A stretch of 37,503 bases of DNA from Nesterenkonia sp. PF2B19 (GTDB taxonomy: Bacteria; Actinomycetota; Actinomycetes; Actinomycetales; Micrococcaceae). Below, piece after piece: positions 24,374 to 33,815 of this stretch (positions within the stretch are counted from its first letter, which is position 1; every line of letters starts with the position of its first letter). Both the position numbers and the translations under genes were made by a program. The notes beneath the pieces were generated by a model. The model saw nothing but the letters and a program-made list of their open reading frames with translations, was not told the DNA's origin and ran no database searches. The DNA is taken from NCBI RefSeq assembly GCF_001758425.2, contig NZ_MDSS02000035.1, positions 1-37,503 of the forward strand. The letters run 5' to 3'.

Positions 24374-25549
24374 ATGACCACCCCTCAGGACCACAAATTC
24401 TCCTTCGGCCTCTGGACCGTGGGCTGGACCGCCCAGGACCAGTTCGGCTCCGCCTCCCGCCCGGCCTTCGAGCCGTGGGAGTACCTGCCGAAGCTCAAGG
24501 AGGCCGGCGCCTCCGGCGTCACCTTCCATGACGACGACGTCGCCCCCTTCGGCACCGACGAGGCCGAGCGGGAGAAGTGGTTCACCCGCTTCAAGGACGT
24601 CGCCGACGAGGTGGGCCTGAAGGTCGAGATGGTCACCACCAACACCTTCGGCCACCCGGTGTTCAAGGACGGCGGCCTGACCTCCAACGACCGCTCCATC
24701 CGCCGCTTCGGCCTGCGCAAGCTGCTGCGCAACGTGGACCGGGCCGCCGAGTTCGGCGCCGAGACCTTCGTCATGTGGGGCGGCCGCGAGGGCTCCGAGT
24801 ATGACAACGCCAAGGACCTCCACGCCGCGCACGCGCGCTACGCCGAGGGCATCGACACCATCGCCGCCTACATCAAGGAGAAGGGCTACGACCTGCGCAT
24901 CGCGCTGGAGCCCAAGCCCAACGAGCCCCGCGGCGACATCTTCCTTCCCACCATCGGCCACGCCCTGGGCCTGATCGCCCAGCTGGACAACGGCGACATC
25001 GTCGGCCTGAACCCGGAGACCGGCCACGAGCAGATGGCCGGGCTGAACTTCACCCACGGCATCGCCCAGGCGCTGTGGGCCGGCAAGCTGTTCCACATCG
25101 ACCTCAACGGCCAGCGCTCCATCAAGTACGACCAGGACCTGGTCTTCGGCCACGGCGACCTCATCAGCGCCTTCTTCACCGTGGACCTGCTGGTCAACGG
25201 CTTCCCCAACGGCGGGCCGCGCTACGACGGCTGGCTGCACTTCGACTACAAGCCTTCCCGCACCGACTACGTGGACGGCATCTGGGACTCCGCGAAGGCC
25301 AACGTCGAGATGGTCACCCTGCTCGCCGAGAAGGCGAAGGCCTACCGCGAGGACCCGGAGGTCCAGGAGGCCTTCCGGACCGCCGGCGTCTTCGAGCTGG
25401 GCGAGTCCACCCTGGCCGAGGGCGAGACGGTGGCCGACCTGCTGGCCGACCGGTCCACCTATGAGGACTTCGACCCGGAGGCCGCCGCGCAGCGGAACTT
25501 CGGCTTCGTGAAGCTCAACCAGCTGGCGCTGCGTCACCTCATCGGCTGA
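24374..25549 (+). CDS. xylA: Xylose isomerase
   Basis: Converts D-xylose to D-xylulose (also glucose to fructose in vitro) with two divalent metals, in the cytoplasm. 391 residues of the short actinobacterial class I type. All key residues are visible: H52 and D55 (FHDDD), E179 and K181 ([12 protein letters not shown]), E215 and H218 (NPETGHEQ), D243 (HIDLNGQ), D253 and D255 (KYDQDLVFG) and D291 (HFDYKP). ATG 24374 is preceded by AGGAGG five bases away. Divergent from the ROK regulator and followed, after a long hairpin, by xylB. Intact. Confidence 0.97.
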   Translation: MTTPQDHKFSFGLWTVGWTAQDQFGSASRPAFEPWEYLPKLKEAGASGVTFHDDDVAPFGTDEAEREKWFTRFKDVADEVGLKVEMVTTNTFGHPVFKDGGLTSNDRSIRRFGLRKLLRNVDRAAEFGAETFVMWGGREGSEYDNAKDLHAAHARYAEGIDTIAAYIKEKGYDLRIALEPKPNEPRGDIFLPTIGHALGLIAQLDNGDIVGLNPETGHEQMAGLNFTHGIAQALWAGKLFHIDLNGQRSIKYDQDLVFGHGDLISAFFTVDLLVNGFPNGGPRYDGWLHFDYKPSRTDYVDGIWDSAKANVEMVTLLAEKAKAYREDPEVQEAFRTAGVFELGESTLAEGETVADLLADRSTYEDFDPEAAAQRNFGFVKLNQLALRHLIG

Positions 25550-25585
25550 CGCACCGCCCGCGTCACCCGCCTCCCGGCGGCGAGC

Positions 25586-25651
25586 ATGAGTCCGGAGGAT
25601 CCGCCCGGCGTCGCGCAGCAGCCCGACGCCAGGTGGGTCCTCCGGACTCAT
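25586..25651 (+). terminator. Long hairpin between xylA and xylB
   Basis: ATGAGTCCGGAGGA (25586-25599) pairs perfectly with 25638-25651. The stem continues with two wobble pairs and one mismatch to GGCGTCG/CGACGCC (25607-25613 with 25624-25630), leaving a 10-base loop: a nearly continuous stem of about 28 bp. It starts 36 bases after the xylA stop. It may terminate or attenuate xylA transcription, since xylB has its own promoter downstream, or protect the xylA mRNA. Its size exceeds a normal terminator and resembles a REP-like palindrome. Confidence 0.65.
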
Positions 25652-25658
25652 CTGTCCG

Positions 25659-25687
25659 GTGACCTGACTCACCAGCCTCACTACACT
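25659..25687 (+). promoter_or_regulatory. Candidate promoter of xylB
   Basis: GTGACC (25659-25664), a 17-bp spacer and TACACT (25682-25687) match the sigma-70 pattern at 4 of 6 positions each. They lie directly after the hairpin and about 40 bases before the xylB RBS GAAGGAG. This suggests that xylB can be expressed apart from xylA. Confidence 0.45.
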
Positions 25688-25733
25688 GGCCCCGACGCCA
25701 TTCCGCCCCCATCACCTGACGAAGGAGACCCCG

Positions 25734-27178
25734 GTGCCCACTCTCGTGGCCGGAATCGATTCCTCGACCCAGTCCTGCAAGGTCATCATCCGCGACGCCG
25801 AGACCGGCGCCGAAGTCCGCAGCGGCTCCGCCAAGCACCCGGAGGGCACCGAAGTGGCCCCCTCCGCCTGGTGGGAGGCGCTGCTGGAGGCGCTCGAGCA
25901 GGCCGGCGGGCTCGCCGTCGACGCCGCCGCCGCGGTGGGCGGCCAGCAGCACGGCCTGGTGGCCCTCGACGCCGACGGGCAGGTCATCCGAGACGCGCTG
26001 CTGTGGAACGACACCCGCAGCGCCGATGCCGCAGCGACCCTGATCGAGGAGCTCGGCGGAGGGACCGACGGCGCCGCCGCCTGGACGGCGGCCACCGGCT
26101 CGGTGCCTGTGGCGTCGCTGACGGTGACCAAGCTGCGCTGGCTGGCCGACGCGGAGCCCGAGACGCCCGGCGCGTGGCCGCCGTCGCCCTCCCCCACGAC
26201 TGGCTGACCTGGCGGCTCTCCGGCTCCTCCGACATCCGCGACCTGACCACCGACCGCTCCGACGCCTCCGGCACCGGGTACTACGACCCGGCGGCCGGCC
26301 AGTACCGCTATGACCTGCTGGCCCGCGCCCTGCGGATCTCCGAGGATCAGGCCCGCAGCATCGTGCTGCCGCGGGTGGTGACGGCGAATGAGCAGGCCGC
26401 CACGGGCGACGCCTCCCGGGGATGGGGCCACCTGGTGCTCGGCCCGGGCGCCGGGGACAACGCCGCCGCCGCCCTGGGACTGGGCATGCGGCCCGGGGAC
26501 GTGGCGATCAGCATCGGCACCTCCGGGGTGGTCTCCGCGATCTCGCCGGGGCCCATCCAGGACCCCACCGGGATGGTCACCGGCTTCGCCGACGCCACCG
26601 GCCAGTTCCTGCCCTTGGCGGTCACCCTCAACGGCTCCCGCGTGCTGGACGGCGCGGCCCGGATGCTGGGCGTGGACCACGCCGGGCTGGCCGAGCTGGC
26701 GCTGGCCGCGGAGCCGGGCGCGAACGGGCTGACCCTGATCCCGTACCTGGAGGGTGAGCGGACCCCGAACCTGCCCCGGGCCACCGGCTCGTTCATCGGG
26801 CTGTCCCTGGCCTCGATGAACCCGCAGGACGTGGCCCGCGCCGCCGTGGAGGGCCTGCTGTGCGGGCTGGCGGACGGACTGGAGGCCATGACGGCCCTGG
26901 GCGTCCCGGTGGAGTCGGTGAAGCTGATCGGCGGGGCTGCCCGTTCGGCGGCCGTGCAGCAGATCGCTCCGGCGGTGCTGGGCCGGCAGGTGCAGGTGCC
27001 CGAGCCCGGCGAGTATGTGGCCGACGGCGCGGCCCGCCAGGCCGCCTGGGTGCTCTCCGGGGCCCAGGAGCCGCCGTCGTGGACCACCTCGGCGGTCCAC
27101 ACCTTCACCGCGGAGCCGACCCCCCAGGTGCGCGAGGCCTACGCCTCGCGGCAGGGGCTCATCGCCCAGCGGGACTGA
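25734..27178 (+). CDS. xylB: Xylulokinase (one apparent frameshift)
   Basis: Phosphorylates D-xylulose to xylulose 5-phosphate, feeding the pentose phosphate pathway. FGGY-family features: the N-terminal phosphate loop [10 protein letters not shown] (residues about 6-15), [32 protein letters not shown], and GTSGVVSAI with [12 protein letters not shown] in the C-terminal domain. The start is GTG 25734 after GAAGGAGACCCC. The first frame runs to about 26165 and the conserved sequence continues one frame back as [12 protein letters not shown], equal to one missing base in the GC-rich text at 26160-26172. The joined length of about 481 residues is normal. Converges on dps. Confidence 0.9.
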
Positions 27179-27198
27179 AGCCCGCCCCCGGAGGGCCG

Positions 27199-27230
27199 GC
27201 AAGGCTCAGGACCCGCAAGGCTCAGGAACC
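27199..27230. repeat. 16-bp tandem duplication over the dps stop codon
   Basis: GCAAGGCTCAGGACCC (27199-27214) and GCAAGGCTCAGGAACC (27215-27230) are 15 of 16 identical and adjacent. The second copy contains the dps stop (27222-27224). It is a recent-looking slippage duplication in the gap between xylB and dps. Confidence 0.6.
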
Positions 27231-27722
27231 GGCGCGCTCCAGGTGGGAACGGATGAACCACTGGAACAGCTCCAGCTCCTTGACCTGGCCGATGAGCATG
27301 TCCTCGGTGATGGGGTCGACCTGCCCGGCCTTGGCGAGGACGTCACGGTGGTCCTCGATGACCCCGGTGTAGACGGTGTCCAGCTCCGCCAGGTGGGCCA
27401 TGGAGTCGGCTTTGCCGAGCGGGTAGTCCTCCCAGTGGCGGCGGGCCACGAGCTCACCGGTGCGGCCGCTGGGACTGCCGCCCAGGGTCGCGATGCGCTC
27501 GGCGGTCTCGTCCACGAAGCCACGGACGACGTCGACCTGGGGGTCGAGCATCTCGTGGACGGCGATGAAGTGCGGCCCGGTCACGTTCCAGTGGACATGC
27601 TTGAGGGCCAGCTGCAGATCGTTCAGAGCGTGGAGCCGGACCTGGAGCAGGCCGGCGATCTCATGTCCGTTCTCGCGGGCCAGACCCGGCACGGTGTAGT
27701 CGGAGTACTGGTCTTCTGCCAT
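27222..27722 (-). CDS. dps: Dps-family ferritin-like DNA/iron protection protein
   Basis: 166 residues forming the four-helix Dps subunit; twelve assemble into a shell that oxidises Fe2+ with peroxide and stores iron. Ferroxidase ligands sit at H44, H56, D60, D71 and E75, exactly the spacing of characterised Dps (12, 4, 11, 4), in HVHWNVTGPHFIAVHEML and GFVDETAERI. The short N-terminal tail (about 12 residues, acidic) lacks the Lys-rich DNA-binding extension. ATG 27722 follows AAAGGAG. It lies between xylB and the GH3 gene, but there is no reason to think it belongs to sugar metabolism. Intact. Confidence 0.93.
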   Translation of the reverse strand: MAEDQYSDYTVPGLARENGHEIAGLLQVRLHALNDLQLALKHVHWNVTGPHFIAVHEMLDPQVDVVRGFVDETAERIATLGGSPSGRTGELVARRHWEDYPLGKADSMAHLAELDTVYTGVIEDHRDVLAKAGQVDPITEDMLIGQVKELELFQWFIRSHLERAGS

Positions 27723-27755
27723 CGGGAACTCCTTTCGCGGCGGGCACGGGTGCCC

Positions 27756-27767
27756 GCAGTCGACTGC
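27756..27767. promoter_or_regulatory. Candidate operator in the dps leader
   Basis: A perfect 12-bp palindrome, GCAGTCGACTGC, lies 33 bases upstream of the dps start. Next to it is the dyad GGGCAC-n2-GTGCCC (27742-27755). TAGGAT upstream on the minus strand may be the -10. No regulator can be assigned. Confidence 0.35.
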
Positions 27768-27848
27768 TCGTGCCCGCATCCTAAGCCCGACGCGGGGCCA
27801 CGGTCATCCGATGGGGTTCCGCAGACGCTATGACGCGAGGCGGCCCGG

Positions 27849-30241
27849 TCAGCTCACGAGGGCCGGGGTTGTCAGCACCCGTCCCTCGCCGACCTCGCGG
27901 ATCTCACCGGTCAGCCGCACGGAGGCCTCCAGGGGCAGATCCCCGGCGGAGGGTCCGGACCACAGGTCGATGCGTCCCGGCTCCACGATCCGGCGCAGCT
28001 GCACACCGGTGAAGGAGAACCTGTCGGCATGGAGGGTGAAGGTCACCTCGCGGGTCTCCCCGGGCTGCAGGGCGGCCCGCGCATAGCCGACCAGCTGCCG
28101 GACCGGGCGGGCCACCTGGGCCACCGGGTCGCCCACGTAGAGCTGCACGACCTCATCCACCGGACGCTCCCCGGTGTTGGCGACGGTGACGGTGGCCTCC
28201 ACCGTGCCGTCGACGGCGATCTCCTCCGCGGACAGGCGCAGGTCCCGGTACTCCACAGTGGAGTAGCTCAGCCCGTGGCCGAAGGGATACAGCGGTGTCG
28301 GGTCCAGGTTGGACACCCCCTGCTGTTCTGGCCCAGCGGGGCGGCGATGTAGCCCGCCGGCTGGCCGCCCGGATGCGCGGGCACGCCGATCGGCAGTCGC
28401 CCGCTGGGCTCCACTGAGCCGGTGAGCAGCCCGGCCAGGGCGGGGGCGCCCTCCTCACCGGGGAAGAAGGCCTGCACGATCGCCGAGCACCGCTGGGCCA
28501 GGCCGCCCAGCGCGTAGGGGCGTCCGGAGACCACCACCAGCACCACAGGAGTCCCGGAGGCCTCAGCGGCGTCCAGCACGGCCTCCACCAGCTCGTGCTG
28601 GGCGCCGGGCAGCCGCAGGTCCTCCACATCGCAGCCCTCACCCGAGGTGCCCGCGCCGAACATGCCGGCGATGTCGCCCACCGTCACCACGGCCAGGTCG
28701 GACTCCGCCGCGGCCCGTGCGGCCGCGGCGATGCCGGAGGTGTCATGCTCCACGATCGGGGCGCCGGCGGCATAGGTGATCTCGGCGCCGTCGTAGGCCT
28801 CGCGCAGCGCGGCGAGGATCGTGGGCATCGGCACGCCGATCCCCTGGTGCGGGAAGGTCCCGGCGGGGTACTTGGCCAGCACATGGTTGGGGAACGAGTA
28901 GCAGCCCATCATGGTGCGCGGCTCGTCCGCGGAAGGCCCGACGACGGCGATCCGCCTGCCGGCCAGGGACTGCGGCTGAGCCGGCAGGACGCCGTCGTTG
29001 GCCAGCAGCACCAGCGAACGCTCGGCGACCTTCCGCGCCAGGGCACGGTTCGCCGGGGAGTCCAGGTCGATGCTCTCGTCCACGGCAGGCTCATAGGCCT
29101 CACCCTCGGCGGCGTCGAGCAGGCCGAGCTCGATCTTCTGGCGCAGCACCCGGCGCACGGAGCGGTCGAGGACGGCCTCGTCGAGCTTCCCGTCGCGCAC
29201 CTGCTGGGCCAGAGTGCGGTAGCCGCCGGTGTGCGGCAGCTCCACGTCGAGCCCGGCGCTCACGGCCAGGCGCGCCGCCTCCGCCTGGTCTTCGGCCACA
29301 CGGTGCATCTTCTCGAGGAAGGCCACGGACCAGTAGTCGGCGACCACGGTGCCCTCGAAGCCCCACCGATCGCGCAGCACCTCGGTGAGCAGCCGCGTGG
29401 AGGCGGCGGGGGCCTCTCCGTCGATGTCGGCGTAGGAGTTCATCACCGAACCGACCTGCCCCTCACGGACCGCCATCTCGAAGGGCACCAGAATCAGGTC
29501 CTCCAGCTCACGAGGGCCCAGATGCACCGGGGCGTGGTTCCGCGCCGCCCGGGAGGCGGCGTAACCGGCGAAGTGCTTCAGCGTGGCGATGATCCCTGCC
29601 CGCTGCAGCCCCTTCACATAGGCGGTGCCCAGGGTCCCGATCACATACGGGTCCTCGCCGATGGTCTCCTCCACCCGGCCCCATCGGGCGTCCCGGACGA
29701 CGTCGAGCACCGGCGAGAGCCCCTGGTGGACGCCGACGGCGGCCATGTCCCGCCCGATGGCGGCGGCCATCTCCTCGATGAGCTCGGGGTCGAAGGTCGC
29801 GCCCCAGGCCAGAGAGGTCGGGTAGACGGTCGCCTGGTAGGCGGTGAAACCGGTGAGGCATTCCTCATGGGCGATCGCGGGGATGCCGAAACGGTTGGCG
29901 GCCACCACGGCGGCCTGCCGTTCGCGCAGGTCCTTCGCCCCCTCGGGGACGGTCAGCGCCACGGTGCCGTAGGTGCGGGTCAGGTGGCCCTCGCCGTCGA
30001 CGATCTCCTGCGCGAAGGGCAGCTTCCCGGCGGACATGGCGTCCTCCATGGGGGCGACCTCCCCCTGGGCCTCCTCGTCCTCGCGCATCTCCCAGTGGGA
30101 GCCCAGCTGGGAGACCTTCTCCTCCAGGGTCATCTGCGCCAGCAGCGCCTCGACCCGCTCGGCGACCGGCAGCGAGGCGTCGTTCCACGGGCCGGTGATC
30201 CGGTCCACGGCAGGGGCGTTCTGGGTGGTCACGTCGCTCAT
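27849..30241 (-). CDS. bxlA: Glycoside hydrolase family 3 beta-glycosidase, BxlA-like (one apparent frameshift)
   Basis: A cytoplasmic GH3 enzyme with no signal peptide, about 797 residues. The TIM-barrel domain carries RVEETIGEDPYVIG, KHFAGYAASR and the nucleophile Asp302 in VVADYWSV. The second alpha/beta sandwich domain has GEGCDVEDLRLPGAQ, which supplies acidic residues, and the C-terminus is a fibronectin-III-like domain. The reading breaks at 28316-28320, a run of five C (five G in the gene); one more G restores GVSNLDPTPLYPFGHGLSYS. ATG 30241 follows GAAGGAG. The order binding protein, two permeases, GH3 is that of Streptomyces bxlEFGA, so an intracellular beta-xylosidase is likely; beta-glucosidase is the alternative. 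Confidence 0.85.
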
Positions 30242-30290
30242 GGGAGCTCCTTCGGGAAGATCGTCGGGGTCGAGGGCGCGGGAGGTCAGA

Positions 30291-31205
30291 TCACTTGCCG
30301 AAGCCGGCGGTCAGGCCGGCGACGATGTACCGGCGACCCAGGATGTAGGCCACCAGCAGCGGCACCGCCGAGAGCACGACGGCGGCCAGAGTGGCGGGCA
30401 CGTCGATGGCGAACTGGCCCTGGTACTCCCACAGGGACAGCGGCAGCACGCGCACGTCACGTGACTGGGTGAGGATCAGCGGGAACAGGAACCCGTTCCA
30501 CACCTGCAGCGCCTGGTAGATGCCCACGGTCATCAGCGCGGGGATCGACATCGGCACCACCAGGTTCCACAGGATCTTCCACTCCCCGGCGCCGTCCATC
30601 CGCATGGACTCGAACAGCTCCGCCGGGATGTCCCGGACGAAGTTGACGATGATCAGCACGCTCAGCGGGATCGCGAAGGCGATCTGCGGCAGGATCAGCG
30701 CCCACAGGGTGTCATACAGACCCAGCTGCCGGATCAGGTAGTACACCGGGATGATCGTGGCCTGCACCGGGATCGCGATGCCCAGCAGGATCACGCTGAA
30801 CAGCCGCTGCCCGCCGGCGCTGACCGAGCGCACGATGTAGTAGGAGGCCATCAGCGAGACGGCCAGCACCACGGCGACGGTGGCCAGGGTGACGATCACC
30901 GAGTTGAGGAAGAAGTGGAAGAAGTCGTTCTCGATGACCCGGACGAAGTTGCCCAGCGTCGGCTCCGTCGACGGCACCAGCGGGTTCGACTGTGCCAGGT
31001 CAGAACGGTCACGGAATGCCGTGATGACGATGAAGTAGATCGGCAGGATGATCACGGCCAGCCAGAGCCAGCCGGAGATCCCCGCCAGCACGTTGGGACG
31101 CTCGGTGGGCTTGCGCGCTTTGCGGCGGTTCGGCGTCGGGCGCCCTGCGGGGGTGACGACCTTCTCGGCGGCGCGTTCGGGGGTCTTCACGGTCTCGGTG
31201 CTCAT
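30291..31205 (-). CDS. Sugar ABC transporter permease, MalG-like (BxlG position)
   Basis: Inner-membrane subunit of a CUT1 carbohydrate importer, 304 residues with about six membrane helices after a basic N-terminal tail of about 40 residues. The EAA loop that docks the ATPase is visible as ELFESMRMDGAGEWKILWNLVVPMSIPAL. ATG 31205 overlaps the stop of the preceding permease (ATGA, 31202-31205). No ATPase gene is in the cluster, so a shared MsiK/MalK-type ATPase encoded elsewhere is expected, as in Streptomyces. Intact. Confidence 0.92.
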   Translation of the reverse strand: MSTETVKTPERAAEKVVTPAGRPTPNRRKARKPTERPNVLAGISGWLWLAVIILPIYFIVITAFRDRSDLAQSNPLVPSTEPTLGNFVRVIENDFFHFFLNSVIVTLATVAVVLAVSLMASYYIVRSVSAGGQRLFSVILLGIAIPVQATIIPVYYLIRQLGLYDTLWALILPQIAFAIPLSVLIIVNFVRDIPAELFESMRMDGAGEWKILWNLVVPMSIPALMTVGIYQALQVWNGFLFPLILTQSRDVRVLPLSLWEYQGQFAIDVPATLAAVVLSAVPLLVAYILGRRYIVAGLTAGFGK

Positions 31206-32122
31206 CCCATACCTGCCTTGTCACTCTCCATACGGCTGGATCCGGAGATCTTGTTCAGCGCCAGGGAGAGGGTCAGTCCGACGGCGACCAGGATCACGGC
31301 GATCACCGAGGCGCCGCCCATGTCGAAGTTGCGGAAGCCGGTGATGTACATGTCCAGCGGCAGGATCCTGGTGGCGCTGCCGGGGCCGCCCTGGGTCAGC
31401 ACGAACACCAGGTCGAAGTAGGTCAGCGAGCCCACCAGCATCAGCGTGGAGGAGGTGATCGCGGTGTAGCGCAGCTGGGGCAGCGTGATGGAGAAGAACT
31501 GCCGCACCCGCCCGGCGCCGTCGATGGTGGCCGCCTCGTACAGGGAGGCGGGGATCTGACGGACGCCGGCCTGGTAGAGCAGCGAGTGGAAGGGGACGAA
31601 GCACCATCCCACCACGAAGATCACCACGTAGAGGGCGATGTCCGGGTTCCCGAGCCATTGAGCCGGCAGCCAGTCGAAGGGCAGGGCCGTACTGATCCCG
31701 TAGTTCGGGCTGAACAGCGCCTGGAACGTCAGGCCGACCGCCACCGAGGAGAACAGCAGCGGCAGGAAGAACAGCACCGACAGGAAGGCTCGGTACTTCT
31801 GCGCGCCGGCCATGAAGACACCCAGCAGCAGCGCGACCGGTGCCTGGAAGATGAACGAGACGGTCACGAAGACGAAGGTCAGCCACAGAGCGTTGTGCGT
31901 GTGGTCGCGCTCCAGGATCCGGAACCAATTGTCCAGTCCGACGAAGCTGGGAGAACCGAGGCCGTCCCAGCTCATGAAGGACAGGACCACCACGCCGGCC
32001 AGCGGGATGAGGGCGAAGACGCCGAAGAACAGGACCGCGGGCAGCGCCATGAGGAACGAAGGTCCCTTCTGGCGCCGCCCGGTGGTCCCGCCACGGCGGA
32101 CGGGGGAAGCGGTCTGAGTCAT
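31202..32122 (-). CDS. Sugar ABC transporter permease, MalF-like (BxlF position)
   Basis: 306 residues with about six membrane helices and the docking loop SLYEAATIDGAGRVRQFFSITLPQLR. It is the partner of the downstream MalG-like permease, and the two form the channel for the solute delivered by the lipoprotein encoded just upstream. ATG 32122 lies 13 bases after the stop of the lipoprotein gene. The RBS is weak, consistent with coupled translation. Intact. Confidence 0.92.
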   Translation of the reverse strand: MTQTASPVRRGGTTGRRQKGPSFLMALPAVLFFGVFALIPLAGVVVLSFMSWDGLGSPSFVGLDNWFRILERDHTHNALWLTFVFVTVSFIFQAPVALLLGVFMAGAQKYRAFLSVLFFLPLLFSSVAVGLTFQALFSPNYGISTALPFDWLPAQWLGNPDIALYVVIFVVGWCFVPFHSLLYQAGVRQIPASLYEAATIDGAGRVRQFFSITLPQLRYTAITSSTLMLVGSLTYFDLVFVLTQGGPGSATRILPLDMYITGFRNFDMGGASVIAVILVAVGLTLSLALNKISGSSRMESDKAGMG

Positions 32123-32135
32123 GATGCTGGTGGGC

Positions 32136-33429
32136 TCAGTCCTGGTAGGCGTTCATGTTCTCGGCGAACTCTTCCGGGGTGATGGTCCCCAGGAGGATGT
32201 TCTCTAGGTTCTCCATCAGCGGCTGGGCCACTTCAGGCGCCACCGCCTGGTCCCAGGAGAGCTGGAAGTGGTTCGCCCCGGCGACGATCTCGTCGGCGAA
32301 CTGCAGGAAGTCGGCGTCCTCGGTCTCGGCGATGACGTCGTCGATGTCGTTCAGCGGGGGCAGACCGCCGCCTTCGACCATGGTCTGGACGGTGTCCTCG
32401 TTGTAAAGGTGCTCGGTGATGTAGTCCAGGGCGACCTGCTGCTCCTCCTCGGAGGCGTCGGCGGAGACCGACCAGAAGTTGGCCGGGTTGCCCACGATGT
32501 TGCTGGGGTCCCCAGCGCCGTCCTCCAGGACGGGGAACTCGGCGAAGCCGAAGTTCCCGGACTCCGCGAAGTCGGGGAAGTCCGAGTGCACGGTCGCATA
32601 GACCACGAGCCTGCAGCAGCATGGCGGCCTCGCCGTCGGCGAGCAGGCGCGCGTCCTCGTTCTGGCCGGCGTCGACTCCGGTGAAGGTGTCGGCGTCGAA
32701 GCCGCCCTCAGTGGCCAGCTCCTGGATGGTCTCCAGCGCGAACAGGATGGACTCGTCGCTCCAGGCCTCCGCCTCGCCGTCGACCACGGCCTGGAAGACC
32801 TCCTCGCCGCCGTGGCGGTCGGTGAGGTACTGCAGCCACATCAGCGCCGGCCAGACGGAGCCGCCGGCCAGCGAGAACGGGGTGACGTCGTGCTCGTTGA
32901 AGACCTCGATGGCCTCCTCGACCTCGGACCAGGTCTGCGGGACCTCGAGTCCGACCTCGTCGAAGAGCTCCTGGTTGTAGTACATGACCACCGGCTGGAC
33001 GTCGTTCATCGGCACCGCATACTGGGCGCCGTCGACCTCGCCGTTCTGCCAGACGGACTCGTGCACGCGGGACTCGAGCTCGCCGACCTGCTCGGTGAGG
33101 TCCACCACGCGGTCCTGGGCGACGTACTCGTTCAGCGCGCCCCCGGTCCAGGACATGATCAGCGTGGGTGCCTCGCCGGAGCCGACCACGGTGCGGATGC
33201 GTTCCTTGTAGGCGTCGTTCTCGAACTCCTCCACGGAGATCTGTTCGCCGTCCTCGGCCTGCTCGTTCCAGCGGTCGAAGTCCTCGGCGATCGTGGGCCA
33301 GCCGCCGCCGGTGAGGATCCAGGCGTCGGCGCCGTCTCCGCCGCTCCCTCCGCCGCAGGCGGAGAGGGCGAGCAGAGAGGTGGCCGCGACGCCTGCGGTG
33401 GCGATGCGGAGCGGTGTTCTGCGGCTCAT
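32136..33429 (-). CDS. Sugar-binding lipoprotein of the xyloside ABC importer (one apparent frameshift)
   Basis: CUT1-type extracellular solute-binding protein, first gene of the importer operon (BxlE position). It has a signal peptide with basic start MSRRTPLR, a hydrophobic core and lipobox LALSAC, then a Gly/Ser linker. Family segments include APTLIMSWTGGALNEYV, YAVPMNDVQPVVMYYNQELFDEVGLEVPQTWSE and, after the break, NPANFWSVSADASEEEQQVALDYI. The frame changes near 32607-32615 (DGEAAMLLQ then VVYATVHSDF). About 430 residues, a normal size. ATG 33429 follows AAAGGA. The ligand is inferred to be a xylose-containing oligosaccharide from the neighbours. Confidence 0.87.
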
Positions 33430-33585
33430 GAGGGGTCCTTTCCCTTCGGTGCGAGGTGGTGGACGCCGGCGCCTCCGAGCACTCCGACGACGGTGCGGTC
33501 GGCGGTGTGCTCGGCGCGGCGGCGGGAGCGTCGTCGCCGGTGCCGCGACGGATGCCCCGGGGGGTGCCACCGGAGTGTGATCCAT

Positions 33586-33610
33586 ATTTCGTCTTTCCGC
33601 AAGACTAAAT
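33586..33610. promoter_or_regulatory. Operator of the xyloside importer operon (25-bp palindrome)
   Basis: ATTTCGTCTT (33586-33595) and AAGACTAAAT (33601-33610) are complementary at 9 of 10 positions around TCCGC. The palindrome covers the -10 element and predicted start of the promoter at 33602-33630, the classic position for a repressor. The ROK protein is one candidate, but this sequence differs from the xylA-side palindrome, so another sugar repressor may act here. Confidence 0.6.
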
Positions 33611-33630
33611 ACCGCGCACGAGGGTGTCAA
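33602..33630 (-). promoter_or_regulatory. Promoter of the xyloside importer/GH3 operon
   Basis: TTGACA (33630-33625, perfect consensus), a 17-bp spacer and TAGTCT (33607-33602). The start would fall near 33595, leaving a leader of about 165 bases before ATG 33429. The 386-bp spacer 33430-33815 holds only this promoter, its operator and the 64-bp palindromic element; the leader itself shows no clear gene or riboswitch. Confidence 0.65.
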
Positions 33631-33746
33631 GCGCCACAGGTCACAGGCGGACACGGGGGGCGGCGTCGAGGGTGATGTGCACAGCGACAGGGATGGTCAC
33701 GCTCTCACAGAGTGCACGGGAGGCTCGGGCGCCCGCACAGCACGGA

Positions 33747-33810
33747 AGATCGTCTCTCCATGAGAGATCGCCCCTCAATACAGGGACGATCTCTCACCGG
33801 GAGACGATTT
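33747..33810. repeat. 64-bp palindromic intergenic element, copy 2
   Basis: Same length and about 84% identical to the reverse complement of 14841-14904. It begins AGATCGTCTCTCCATGAGAG and contains four copies, alternating in direction, of a GAGA-GATC core (AGATCGTCTC, GAGAGATCG, GACGATCTCTC, GAGACGAT). It lies 6 bases beyond the stop of the minus-strand methyltransferase gene. It can fold into a long hairpin and may act as a terminator, a REP-like element or a protein-binding site. Confidence 0.85.
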
Positions 33811-33815
33811 CTTGC

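Noticed and set aside
28595-30472. A 625-codon open frame on the plus strand
   Set aside because: Antisense to the GH3 gene, biased composition, no motif or RBS.
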